Positions 24,891-33,623 of a DNA stretch of 64,000 nt are shown here, piece by piece. Under the pieces are notes generated by a model, which saw only the letters and a program-made list of their open reading frames with translations, had not been told where the DNA came from and made no database searches. The DNA lies in assembly GCF_040117685.2 (NCBI RefSeq), contig NZ_JBEDYP020000012.1, positions 248,001 through 312,000 on the forward strand. The letters run 5' to 3'. Numbering within the stretch: position 1 is the first letter of the stretch; every line of letters begins with the position of its first letter. The stretch is from Gracilimonas sp040117685 (lineage in GTDB: Bacteria; Bacteroidota; Rhodothermia; Balneolales; Balneolaceae). Made by a program: the position numbers and the translations under genes.

Positions 24891-27119
24891 ATGGGTAATC
24901 TTTCGAAAGCATTAGATCTGATTGAAAAAAACTTCAAGCTTATTCCTTTGCATACGCCTACTCAAAAGGGCCAATGCTCATGTGGGAACCAGTGTGAAAG
25001 CCAGGGAAAACATCCCCGTATACGCAATTGGACCGAAAAGGCAAGTAATGATCCCAGCCAAATAAGAGAATGGTGGCAGAAATGGCCGGAAGCAAATATT
25101 GGAATTGTTTGTGGTTTGTTATCCAACATAATTGTTCTAGATATGGACCCAAGGCATAATGGTGAAGAGTCATTAGAAGCACTGGAAGAAAAATTAGGAG
25201 TCTTCACACAAACAACAACGATAATGACTGGTGGAGGAGGTAAACATTTTTATTATTTATATCCTGGAAAACATAGAATAAAGAACAGCAGCGGAAAGCT
25301 AGGAGAGGGTTTAGATATTAAAACTGATGGTGGATATGTAGTTGCCCCTGGTAGTTTACATAAATCTGGCAGGGCTTATGACTGGTTATTTGGACTGGAA
25401 GAAATCAAGCCCTTTCCAGACAAGCTGATAGAGAAATTAAAGAATCATCGAAAAACGAATAATAAAACTGAGCTGAGTTCATCAGACCCAATCTACGAAG
25501 GAGAGCGAAATGATACATTATTTAGCATTGGTGTAATACTGCGAAAGAAGGGAGCAAACCGAATACAAATTGAGTCAGAACTCATAGATATAAATAGACT
25601 ACGCTGTAATCCCCCGTTAAATATTTCAGAAATTAAGTCCATTGCAAGCAGCGCAAGTAAGGGCCCTAGTTCAGTTAGTGGTAATTTTCAGAAAAGAGAC
25701 GAAAACGAAGAATATGGGCTGTGGGATACCGAATTCGGTAATGCTAACGAGTTTGTAGAAAGATATGCTGAGGAGGTTAGATATAACATAGACGGAAAGC
25801 ATTGGCTGGTTTGGGATGGATCAAGATGGAAAAAAGATCCAAATGAACTCATAGTCTCAGCATATGCTAAAAAACTGATAGAACTAATGTATGAGGAGGC
25901 CTACGAAATCAAGGATGAAAAACTAAGAGACAAAAAAATTCAACACATAAAAAAATCAGCAAAAGGAACAGCAATAAATGCCATTCTTACGATCGCAAGA
26001 ACGGACTTACGGATTAGAATTACAGAAAATCAGCTAGACCAACGCCCTCTAATGATTACCCTGGACAACCTTACGTATGATCTGAACTCTGGGGAAAAAT
26101 TAAAGCATAATCCCAATCATTTTATCACAAAAAAACTTCCGTTTTCTTTTGATTCAAATGCTAGGGCCCAAAGATGGAGAGAGTTTGTTTTACAGATTAT
26201 GAATGGGGATGAGGAAATGGCTTCTTTTCTAAAACAGGCTGTTGGTTATTCATTAACCGGGCTTACATCAGAGCAATGCCTCTTTTTTCTATATGGTCAG
26301 GGGAAAAACGGGAAAACCACATTTGTGGAGGTTTTAATGAAAATGTTTGATGAATATTCTTGTAAAGCTGAAAATCGAATGATCATGGATGTTGGTAATT
26401 CATCAGCTATCCCTAACGATGTTGCCAGGCTAAATGGGCACAGATTTGTGCTTTTTTCTGAAATTCAGGAGGGTCGAAGGCTTGATGAGGCAAAAGTGAA
26501 GAACTTAACTGGGGGAGACACCATTACGGCTCGTTTTCTACGTCAAGAATTTTTTGATTTTGAACCCTCTCACACTATCTGGTTATTCGGAAATCACAAG
26601 CCCTTAATTTCAGGAACGGATGATGGAATATGGAGAAGGCTCCGGCTGATCAAGTTTGCCAGGCAATTTTCAGAAAAAGAAAGGGATCGGCATCTGCGTG
26701 AGAAGCTATATAAGGAATTGCCAGGTATATTTAATTGGGCCCTGGAGGGATTTGAAATATGGAAGGATAATGATAGACGGTTAGCAATTCCGGAACAGGT
26801 AAAAAGAGAAACGCTGAATTATCGAGGAGAAATGGATGTGCTCACTTCGTTTATTCATGAAACCTGTAAACAGGGGGTGACTTATTCGTGTAGCAACAAG
26901 GACCTGCGATCTGCTTATGAGCTGTGGTGCTCGGAGAATGGATTACAAGTAATGAGTAACAAAACCATCAACCCGAAACTAGAGCAGAAAGGGTTCAAAA
27001 AGTATTACTCCAATGGCCGAGTACATTGGAAAGGCATAACCCCAGTCTTAGGAAACGAAGTAGAGGAAGTAGAGGGTGTAGAGGAAAAATCAGATTATCA
27101 GCTAAAAATTAATGCATGA
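24891..27119 (+). CDS. PrimPol-SF3 helicase replication protein (P4 alpha-like)
   Basis: Replication initiator of the island. Residues 1-180 form a bifunctional primase-polymerase domain: a Cys-rich stretch near residues 29-36, GIVCGLLSNIIVLDMDP with the catalytic acidic pair, and GLDIKTDGGYVVAPGS. The C-terminal half is the D5/P4-type SF3 helicase with Walker A GQGKNGKTTF (about residues 469-478), Walker B VLFSEIQE and a sensor region WLFGNHKP ... GIWRRLRLIKF. This is the plan of phage P4 alpha-type and plasmid primases. Length 742 is complete. The very end encodes three short VEE/VEG-type repeats that correspond to a DNA repeat which pairs with sequence just downstream. Confidence 0.92.
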   Translation: MGNLSKALDLIEKNFKLIPLHTPTQKGQCSCGNQCESQGKHPRIRNWTEKASNDPSQIREWWQKWPEANIGIVCGLLSNIIVLDMDPRHNGEESLEALEEKLGVFTQTTTIMTGGGGKHFYYLYPGKHRIKNSSGKLGEGLDIKTDGGYVVAPGSLHKSGRAYDWLFGLEEIKPFPDKLIEKLKNHRKTNNKTELSSSDPIYEGERNDTLFSIGVILRKKGANRIQIESELIDINRLRCNPPLNISEIKSIASSASKGPSSVSGNFQKRDENEEYGLWDTEFGNANEFVERYAEEVRYNIDGKHWLVWDGSRWKKDPNELIVSAYAKKLIELMYEEAYEIKDEKLRDKKIQHIKKSAKGTAINAILTIARTDLRIRITENQLDQRPLMITLDNLTYDLNSGEKLKHNPNHFITKKLPFSFDSNARAQRWREFVLQIMNGDEEMASFLKQAVGYSLTGLTSEQCLFFLYGQGKNGKTTFVEVLMKMFDEYSCKAENRMIMDVGNSSAIPNDVARLNGHRFVLFSEIQEGRRLDEAKVKNLTGGDTITARFLRQEFFDFEPSHTIWLFGNHKPLISGTDDGIWRRLRLIKFARQFSEKERDRHLREKLYKELPGIFNWALEGFEIWKDNDRRLAIPEQVKRETLNYRGEMDVLTSFIHETCKQGVTYSCSNKDLRSAYELWCSENGLQVMSNKTINPKLEQKGFKKYYSNGRVHWKGITPVLGNEVEEVEGVEEKSDYQLKINA

Positions 27120-27147
27120 AGAAGTCTACATGCTCTACTTGGTCTAC
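27060..27147. repeat. three GTAGAGG repeats and their inverted counterpart at the end of the primase gene
   Basis: GTAGAGG occurs at 27060, 27069 and 27078 with a 9-base period. From 27124 to 27147 three GTCTAC/CTCTAC units run in the opposite sense; the two blocks pair at 19 of 24 positions. Iteron-like repeats near an SF3 replication gene suggest a replication origin, or alternatively a transcript hairpin. Confidence 0.4.
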
Positions 27148-27180
27148 AAATCATAATTTTCACTTCTATTCCGAACAAGT

Positions 27181-27540
27181 ATGAACAATGCACCCAAGGT
27201 ATGTGTCACATGTGGTAAAGACATATCATTTAAGAGATGTGATGCAAAATACTGTAGTTTGCGGTGTCGCATGCAAAAAAAGAGAGAAAAACAGAAAATT
27301 GAGTTGGTTGAAAAACTGAAAAATATTTGCTCCTTGCTGCCCAATCATACCGTTAAGGGACCAAAGAGTGAAATTTTCATAAAATCATGTAAGTGCTTTA
27401 AAGAGAATCAGAAATTTGTCAGTATTTCAGATATACAGAATTACAGTTTTCATAAAATTGATCAGTGTATCAAAGAAAAACAGAAAATTTTAAACATAGG
27501 AGGCCTGGTGAAAGGAATAGGGGATCTTATATCCAGGTAG
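27181..27540 (+). CDS. small zinc-finger protein
   Basis: A 119-residue protein with an N-terminal treble-clef-like zinc finger: Cys8 and Cys11 (CVTCGK) and Cys25 and Cys29 (YCSLRC), plus an additional Cys20. A basic helix follows (MQKKREKQK). The C-terminal 70 residues are not recognised. Such fingers occur in small mobile-element proteins and may bind DNA or RNA. It lies downstream of the primase gene after 61 bases and before the terminator that closes this plus-strand group. Confidence 0.62.
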   Translation: MNNAPKVCVTCGKDISFKRCDAKYCSLRCRMQKKREKQKIELVEKLKNICSLLPNHTVKGPKSEIFIKSCKCFKENQKFVSISDIQNYSFHKIDQCIKEKQKILNIGGLVKGIGDLISR

Positions 27541-27554
27541 AAAACAAGCGATTT

Positions 27555-27615
27555 ACAGAAAATTGGCCTTATATGAGGCTATATACGGAAAGAAAAGGCC
27601 GATTTTCTGTTTTTT
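27555..27615 (+). terminator. terminator closing the integrase-replication gene group
   Basis: Arms of 16 bases (27555-27570 and 27595-27610) pair fully when one U-G pair is allowed, and the right arm is followed by a T run. It lies just after the zinc-finger gene. The arms contain the ACAGAAAAT motif that recurs several times around 27.3-27.9 kb. Confidence 0.72.
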
Positions 27616-27835
27616 AAACCAGGCTTGGGAGTTGAGGTATTGAAAAAACAGATTTTTGAATGGGCATCGCATCAATCAGAAATTAAAAACATGAAAATTG
27701 CCTTGACGTCAATGAGCAGTTCTTTAACATTATCAAATAATCAGTTATACAGTCAAACATCATTTTAAATTTCAGAAAATTAGTAAGACCAGGTGATTAC
27801 TGGTTTAGTCTTTTAAAAAACAGAAAATCGTAAGT

Positions 27836-28609
27836 TTACTTATACCCCTCCAGCTTATGCTTTCGCTTCTGCCAGTCCGGGAGCACTTTTTTCAGAAAAT
27901 CATAAAACTTGCTGTCATGCTGAGGGTGCTTGATGTGACAAAGTTCATGAATTATTACATAATCGATACAGTAAACCGGATGTTTAATTAAATCTGGGTT
28001 AAGTAGAATGTTACCAGAGGTAGTGTAGCTACCCCAGCGCTTATCCATTTGATATACTTTCAGCTTTTTGGGCTTTCCGATTCCGTATTTCTGGACTATA
28101 CCCAGGCAAACCATAAGCCGGTCCTGGAATTTTTTTTCTGCTTTTTCCCGGTACCAGGCATCTAATTGCGTTTTAACATAGTCGGCGTTCTCTTTCTTCC
28201 TGGAATGAATAACAAAGTAGCCTCTCTTTAATTTGACTGATTCCTGCACCTCATTCCCAACTTGTAATATCTTCAGCCGGTACTGCTTGCCTAAATACCA
28301 GTGGGTTTCCCCACTTATATATTCAAATTCCTGTTCCTCATTCTCAAAGCGGTCAAAATGTTTGATCTGTTTTGTGATCCATCGTCTCCGGTGTCTCACT
28401 TTATCATAAATTTTATCCAGGGAGCTGTCTTCCGGAGCTGTAACCCATACCGTCTGGTCTGGATATACAGCAATTTCCAAGGTTTCACGATTCGAGTAGC
28501 TCAGATTGAATTGAATAGTCTTGGTTCCATATTCAATAGTCTGAATATTATCGTGCACTAAAGGATTGCTTTGATTTGATGATGGTTTCTGCAATGCGTT
28601 CGATGGCAT
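27836..28609 (-). CDS. YgjP-like SprT/M48-type metallopeptidase
   Basis: Zinc metallopeptidase of the YgjP (DUF45) family, frequently encoded next to type I restriction genes. The zinc motif is VIIHELCHIKHPQHDSKFY (HExxH and a downstream His). The conserved RWGSYTTSGNILLNPDLI precedes it. Length 257. It is the last gene of the long operon and overlaps the end of hsdR by 62 bases if the ATG at 28609 is used; a GTG at about 28560 (residue 18) would give almost no overlap. Its role in restriction systems is unknown; it may process a protein partner. Confidence 0.88.
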   Translation of the reverse strand: MPSNALQKPSSNQSNPLVHDNIQTIEYGTKTIQFNLSYSNRETLEIAVYPDQTVWVTAPEDSSLDKIYDKVRHRRRWITKQIKHFDRFENEEQEFEYISGETHWYLGKQYRLKILQVGNEVQESVKLKRGYFVIHSRKKENADYVKTQLDAWYREKAEKKFQDRLMVCLGIVQKYGIGKPKKLKVYQMDKRWGSYTTSGNILLNPDLIKHPVYCIDYVIIHELCHIKHPQHDSKFYDFLKKVLPDWQKRKHKLEGYK

Positions 28610-31600
28610 CGAAATCTCGTTTAAGGTCTAATTTTCTGAATAATTCAATCATATAGTCTTCAATGGCGATGAACATCTGGTTTTTGATATCCGGATTGGT
28701 TTCCCAATCCACAATCGTCAGGTTATCCATTATCTCATCCAATTCAAGCCCTGCTTTTGTGTATAATTCTTCTCGTTCTTCTTCATCTACAGGTAGGTAA
28801 GCTCCGTCAAACTTGTCTTCCAACTCTTCTTTCACACTATTGTAAAAGGACCGTGCTGTCGGATGTTCTTTAAGCTTATTCGGAGTGCCATCCCAGATCC
28901 CTTGTTTTACTCCCTGATTGATCTCCTTTACTTTATCCAGGTATTCTTTCTCTGAAATTCGATCATGTAAGAACTTTTCGATAGTCTCCTCAATCAAATC
29001 AGAGAACTTGCGGTATAATGCAGGATCTTCATCCATGCGCTCTTGTATCACCTTCTTGGTTTTACTGGCTATTTCATCCGCTTTGGAGGCATCAGAGCGT
29101 TCTTTTTGCTTGTTCTGCATCTCAAAGAAGTTATCACTGAATATATCTACTGGATCAACAATCTGGTCAATCCCCTCCGTGCCGACATAAGAGTCAATCA
29201 GTTTTTGGACCCGATCTTCATATTCCCGGTGGTCGATAGCTTCTCCGTAACGAATGCGTACCGACCTGCGAAGGTTTTCGAAGAATTTGAGGTCTTTTTT
29301 AAAAGTTAGGATGTCGGACTCATCGATGTAATCAAATAACTTGTCCGCAGAAAAAGCGGCCTGCAAGGTTCGGGCAAAATTGGAGAGTTTCTCATAAAAC
29401 TCATCTCTTAAGTCATCATGCCGCAGATATTGCTCCATTTCTTCGTTATCAGAGGTGTCTTCACAGTCTTCAAACAACTTCCAAAGATCCTGGTGGAGTT
29501 TCGGCAGCTCTTCAGCTACTTCCTGTATAGGGGTAACCATGCCTTTTAGGTCTTCCTGTTCAAAACCACTAAGAGCTGAATAGGTATTGATTGCATCCGT
29601 GAGGGTTCCCAGAATACCTACATAGTCAATAATGAACCCATAATCTTTTCCTTCAAAAAGGCGGTTAACCCGTGCAATAGCCTGAAGTAGGTTGTGTTCT
29701 TCCAGGTAACGGGCCATATATAAGACCGTATTATTAGGGGCGTCAAAACCAGTAAGAAGTTTGTAGACCACAATTACTAACTCTACTTCCCGGCTGTCTG
29801 ACTTAAAGAGATTAACCAGGCTTTTTTCATATTCTTCTTTGTTATTAAACCGGTCCATCATCTGTTGCCAGAATATCTGTACTTCATCGTTTGGATCATC
29901 GTAGGTATCATCGTGTCCTTCCCTGGTATCGGGTGGAGAGATGACCAATTCCGCATTAATTTGTCCCCGTTCCTTAAAATAGCGGTAATATCGAACGGCG
30001 GTTTTGCGATCCGGAACAGCCAGTTGCGCCTTATACTTAGTACCCTTTAAATTTTTCAGAAAATGATCAGTCACATCACGAGCAATTTCTTCAATGACCA
30101 GTTGTGCCGTAAGTATTTTGTTTAGCGTAGAAAACCTTCGTTTATAGTCTGCAACCTGATCCTCCGACATATCTTCCATATCCCGTTCAAACTCGCGGTC
30201 TAGCTTTTCCTTCCAGGTATCCAGCTTCGCTGCACGACCTTCATAAATGATTGGTACTACAGCTCCATCCTCAACGGCCTGATCCATGGAATACGAATCA
30301 ATAATACCACCAAATTTATTGGCCGTATTCTTCTCATCTTTCATGAGCGGAGTTCCGGTAAAACCGAGGTAACAGGCATTAGGAAGAATTTTCTTCATTT
30401 GCGCATGCAATAACCCATACTGTGTTCGGTGCGACTCATCAATAAGTACAAAGATGTTGCGGGACTCATTAATTAGGTTCTTTTGGTTCAGCGTCGCCTT
30501 AAACTTGTTAATAATAGTGGATACATTTTCAGCACCCGGATCTTTAATGAGTTTAGCTAAGTGTTTACCACTTTTAGCTTTTGTGATACTCTTACCACAG
30601 CTTTTAAAGGTTTTATAAAGCTGATCGTCCAGATCCGTACGATCCGTCACCAGAAGCACGCGCTGGGAGGTAATGTCATCAGCCACGGCCAAATTCTTTG
30701 ACATAAACACCATGGTAATAGACTTCCCACTACCTTGTGTATGCCAAATTACGCCACCTTTTCTGCTGCCATCCGATTCTGTTTGGCGTACCCGATTCAT
30801 CATACGTTTTACCCCAAAGTATTGCTGATACCGGGCAACCTTCCGGGTGTTGTTATCAAAAACGGTGAAGTTGCGCGTCAGTTCAAGTAGGCGGTCAGGC
30901 CTGCACAAACTATATAAGTTTAAGTCCTGGGTAGTGGGCTGCCGCTCTTTAGCATTGGTTATCGGTTTTTCATAATAATGACTTCGTAACCTTGCCTTCC
31001 AGTCATCATTAATATCTGGCTGAGCTATCAACTCCCTTACGGTTTCTTTAATATCTTCCTCTTCTCGCCAAATCGACCAGAACTTCTTACTGGTTCCGGT
31101 AGCGGCATATGATAGTTCATTCACGCTGGAGGCAACGAGCATCTGTGTAAAATGAAAAAAACTGGGAACCTCTTCTTTTCCCTGATTGCGCAAATGTTGA
31201 GAGACTGCCTCGTCCAAAGCATGTTTCTTGTCCCGGCGTTTATTTTCAATAGCAACGAAGGGAATTCCATTCACAAACAACACAATGTCCACTCTGCGGA
31301 CCTGCGTTTTGCCCTTGATCTCAAACTCATCGGTAACGTGATATACATTGTTACCGGGGTGTTCCCAGTCTATATAATTGAAAGGGAAGCTCTTTTTATC
31401 TCCTTTTACGACCTGTTCATAGCTTTTTCCCAACGTAAGCAGGTCATATACCTTTTCATTCGTCTTGACCAATCCCTCGTCGAGTTGCTGTTGCAAATCA
31501 TATGCTGCCCGGCTAACAGCTGACTCAGGAAAGGGAAGGGTTTCTCCTTTATATTCGATTTGGTTGATGTTAGAAAGCTGTTCTTCCAAAATATCTGTGA

Positions 31601-31736
31601 GCACAAACCGGGTAAATAATCCATCCCGCATTTGAAGTGCTTTCTCCGGTGAGATGTAGGTATATCCCATCTTCTGGAGCAATCGAATTGCCGGAAGCTG
31701 GGAATCTTTGTCTTCAAGGTATGATGATTCACTCAT
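28548..31736 (-). CDS. hsdR: type I restriction enzyme R subunit (HsdR)
   Basis: Motor and nuclease subunit of a type I restriction-modification complex; translocates DNA and cuts at a distance. Length 1062 is typical. The N-terminal nuclease domain has RRVDIVLFVNGIPFVAIENKR (Asp, then E-x-K). Helicase motifs are HTQGSGKS (Walker A), VLIDESHRTQYG (DEAD-box variant), LGFTGTPL and KLLTGFDAP. The C-terminal 300 residues are the helical HsdM-interaction region. It follows the 160-residue membrane protein by four bases, while its usual neighbours hsdM and hsdS lie about 4 kb upstream behind the signalling genes. Confidence 0.95.
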   Translation of the reverse strand: MSESSYLEDKDSQLPAIRLLQKMGYTYISPEKALQMRDGLFTRFVLTDILEEQLSNINQIEYKGETLPFPESAVSRAAYDLQQQLDEGLVKTNEKVYDLLTLGKSYEQVVKGDKKSFPFNYIDWEHPGNNVYHVTDEFEIKGKTQVRRVDIVLFVNGIPFVAIENKRRDKKHALDEAVSQHLRNQGKEEVPSFFHFTQMLVASSVNELSYAATGTSKKFWSIWREEEDIKETVRELIAQPDINDDWKARLRSHYYEKPITNAKERQPTTQDLNLYSLCRPDRLLELTRNFTVFDNNTRKVARYQQYFGVKRMMNRVRQTESDGSRKGGVIWHTQGSGKSITMVFMSKNLAVADDITSQRVLLVTDRTDLDDQLYKTFKSCGKSITKAKSGKHLAKLIKDPGAENVSTIINKFKATLNQKNLINESRNIFVLIDESHRTQYGLLHAQMKKILPNACYLGFTGTPLMKDEKNTANKFGGIIDSYSMDQAVEDGAVVPIIYEGRAAKLDTWKEKLDREFERDMEDMSEDQVADYKRRFSTLNKILTAQLVIEEIARDVTDHFLKNLKGTKYKAQLAVPDRKTAVRYYRYFKERGQINAELVISPPDTREGHDDTYDDPNDEVQIFWQQMMDRFNNKEEYEKSLVNLFKSDSREVELVIVVYKLLTGFDAPNNTVLYMARYLEEHNLLQAIARVNRLFEGKDYGFIIDYVGILGTLTDAINTYSALSGFEQEDLKGMVTPIQEVAEELPKLHQDLWKLFEDCEDTSDNEEMEQYLRHDDLRDEFYEKLSNFARTLQAAFSADKLFDYIDESDILTFKKDLKFFENLRRSVRIRYGEAIDHREYEDRVQKLIDSYVGTEGIDQIVDPVDIFSDNFFEMQNKQKERSDASKADEIASKTKKVIQERMDEDPALYRKFSDLIEETIEKFLHDRISEKEYLDKVKEINQGVKQGIWDGTPNKLKEHPTARSFYNSVKEELEDKFDGAYLPVDEEEREELYTKAGLELDEIMDNLTIVDWETNPDIKNQMFIAIEDYMIELFRKLDLKRDFDAIERIAETIIKSKQSFSAR

Positions 31737-31740
31737 ACTG

Positions 31741-32223
31741 TTATTCTTTTGGTTTTATAAACAGTTGTTCACCTTTACTCAGGTAATAAGAATCTTTATT
31801 AGCGGAAGTGTTTTCAATCTTCCACAATTGTTGTAAAGTATCTAGTTCCTCATACCAGTATTTCATTCCCGCTTGCCAAGAGGTCCATATTCTTGGATCA
31901 ATCCTACCTTTTGAATACCAAAGTCTTTCCTCAGCGCATAGGTTTAGGTAATCATTGAGCTTGCTATAAAGCTTTGGCTTATTCTCTCTAAGAAAGCCTA
32001 GGTCAACATTCTGATTATTGCTTTCAAGGGCCTTGATATCGTGTAACTTATCATTTAATTCATCATACCAATCATTAAACCGTATTAAAAGGGTATGATT
32101 AAATTCATCTTCAGCCAATTTATGTTGGCTTTTTGAATACTTATATGTGACCCACAGTCCAGCCCCACCAAGTATTATACCCTGAATTCCAAACTTTATT
32201 ATCTCCAACCAAAATTCACTCAT
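31741..32223 (-). CDS. single-pass membrane protein inserted before hsdR
   Basis: A 160-residue protein with one N-terminal transmembrane helix (about residues 9-28, FGIQGIILGGAGLWVTYKY) and a helical cytoplasmic domain rich in Trp and Tyr. The shape resembles DUF4760-type membrane proteins, which are common near defence genes, but this is not certain. It lies 79 bases after the CD-NTase and four bases before hsdR, so it belongs to the same operon. It could be an accessory membrane part of the CD-NTase/SLATT module. Confidence 0.65.
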   Translation of the reverse strand: MSEFWLEIIKFGIQGIILGGAGLWVTYKYSKSQHKLAEDEFNHTLLIRFNDWYDELNDKLHDIKALESNNQNVDLGFLRENKPKLYSKLNDYLNLCAEERLWYSKGRIDPRIWTSWQAGMKYWYEELDTLQQLWKIENTSANKDSYYLSKGEQLFIKPKE

Positions 32224-32302
32224 AAGTTGCTCCTATTACTACAAAACTATTTATTTAAAATTGTACTCCTAATTCGATTGATTTATACCAATCCATATGA
32301 TA

Positions 32303-33121
32303 TCAGTTTAGTGGTGGAAATATTTTTTTTAGTATATCAACAGCATCGTTTTCGTGCCCCTTCTTTTTAAGTCTCTTAATCACATCCTTACGATCTTTAA
32401 GGCGCCTAATTTTATCCTTTTTCCAATCTGGATCTATCCATGAATTTGTAAGACTAGATGTAAATTCATAGAAATAATCCTCTAAATTTTCTTTTGAAGA
32501 GTATTGAAACATGAAAGGGTTCACATAAAAGGTATCAAGAATTTTTTCTTCTAACTCAAAGGATCTTAATGGATAGTTATTGACTGCATTCCAGTATTTC
32601 ATAAGCCTAATCAAAGGTTTGATCAGATAGTTATTTTCTTTGTTTGAAGTTACAAGGTTTGTTTCAAGTACTAATGGGCTTGTTCTAACCCAATCATTAT
32701 AGGATGATGCCTTATCTGGTATTTTATATTCTACTGCTCTCCAAAAACTGGTTAAGGCTGGAACCAGCTCAAAGTGTATATGACTTAATGATAAAATGAT
32801 AGTAGGATGTGATTGCTTGATCTCTGATCTGGAATATTTCATATCCGCAAACCTTCTTAGCTTATCCAGGTAAGTTTGAGGACGGTAACTGTCATCCTTG
32901 AAAACTATCATGTAATCGACATCAGAGTTACTATCCATTTTTCTTGGCATCATGGTATCTCTCTTAGAAGAGCCAAATTGAAAATGATCAGTTATCTCGG
33001 ATCCAAAATATTGATTCAATCTATCAGAAAGTGTCGAAATAGACCTCTTTATATTTTGCTTCTCTTCATCTCTGACGATTGCTTTTTGGGCAATATGTGT
33101 CAAGTAACTATTGATGCTCAT
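32303..33121 (-). CDS. CD-NTase (SMODS-type cyclic oligonucleotide synthase)
   Basis: Nucleotidyltransferase of the cGAS/DncV-like family that makes a cyclic nucleotide signal in CBASS anti-phage systems. The active-site motif is FGSSKRDT followed by DSNSDVDYMIVF (G-S-S, then D-x-D), and the third acidic residue is in HFELVPAL; all three are present. The C-terminal half shows the helical OAS1-type element LIRLMKYWNAVNNYPLRSFELE. Length 272 is on the short side but complete. Its ATG overlaps the stop of the SLATT gene (TAATG), so both are made together. The product nucleotide cannot be predicted. Confidence 0.87.
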   Translation of the reverse strand: MSINSYLTHIAQKAIVRDEEKQNIKRSISTLSDRLNQYFGSEITDHFQFGSSKRDTMMPRKMDSNSDVDYMIVFKDDSYRPQTYLDKLRRFADMKYSRSEIKQSHPTIILSLSHIHFELVPALTSFWRAVEYKIPDKASSYNDWVRTSPLVLETNLVTSNKENNYLIKPLIRLMKYWNAVNNYPLRSFELEEKILDTFYVNPFMFQYSSKENLEDYFYEFTSSLTNSWIDPDWKKDKIRRLKDRKDVIKRLKKKGHENDAVDILKKIFPPLN

Positions 33122-33621
33122 TATTCTTTAGTGTCTATTCGGTGCGTACTACGTCCTTCATCTATATCTTTCTTAGCTAGTTCGTAATCTTTTCTACTTA
33201 TTGAAGGAGAGTTTTGATTTAAATCGTCTCTTATTTCGGCCAGCTCTTTAATCCTATCTTTGGCAAAACCTTCATCAAAACTTTTTCCTAGGTCAATCTC
33301 ACGGAATATTCTGGTTTGATTTCTGAGCTTCAGATATTGATTGCCCGCACTTTTGTGAAGTTCGGATTTTTCAGATGGTTTAAGAAAGGTCAATGTTGTA
33401 GTCAGTGCCGTAGAAACAGCCGCAAGAATAATTGCAAGCACTGTTTCTTCTCCAATGTAGGCTCCTCCTGAAAGTGCAACAGCTAAGGCTGAAGGAAGCC
33501 CGATTGTATAATGATATCTTTTCCAACGGTTTCCAGCATTGAAGTGACTACGTGCTGAATGGTCAACATCTTCTTCTATACGGTGAGCTTCATCAATTAT
33601 CCTATTTTTTTCTGTACTCAT
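33121..33621 (-). CDS. SLATT-domain two-helix membrane effector
   Basis: A 166-residue protein with two adjacent transmembrane helices (YTIGLPSALAVALSGGAYIG and VLAIILAAVSTALTTTLTFL) followed by a helical tail with the Leu/Arg pattern ELHKSAGNQYLKLRNQTRIF. This matches the SLATT family of 2TM proteins associated with SMODS nucleotidyltransferases, thought to form pores when they receive the cyclic nucleotide. ATG at 33621 is preferred; a GTG at 33633 would add four residues and overlap the SIR2-like gene. Stop and CD-NTase start overlap by one base. Confidence 0.83.
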   Translation of the reverse strand: MSTEKNRIIDEAHRIEEDVDHSARSHFNAGNRWKRYHYTIGLPSALAVALSGGAYIGEETVLAIILAAVSTALTTTLTFLKPSEKSELHKSAGNQYLKLRNQTRIFREIDLGKSFDEGFAKDRIKELAEIRDDLNQNSPSISRKDYELAKKDIDEGRSTHRIDTKE

Positions 33622-33623
33622 AT

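Noticed and set aside
27060..27900. CRISPR array
   Set aside because: The repeats here are short (7-9 bases) and not separated by regular spacers of 30-40 bases; no Cas genes are present anywhere in the window.
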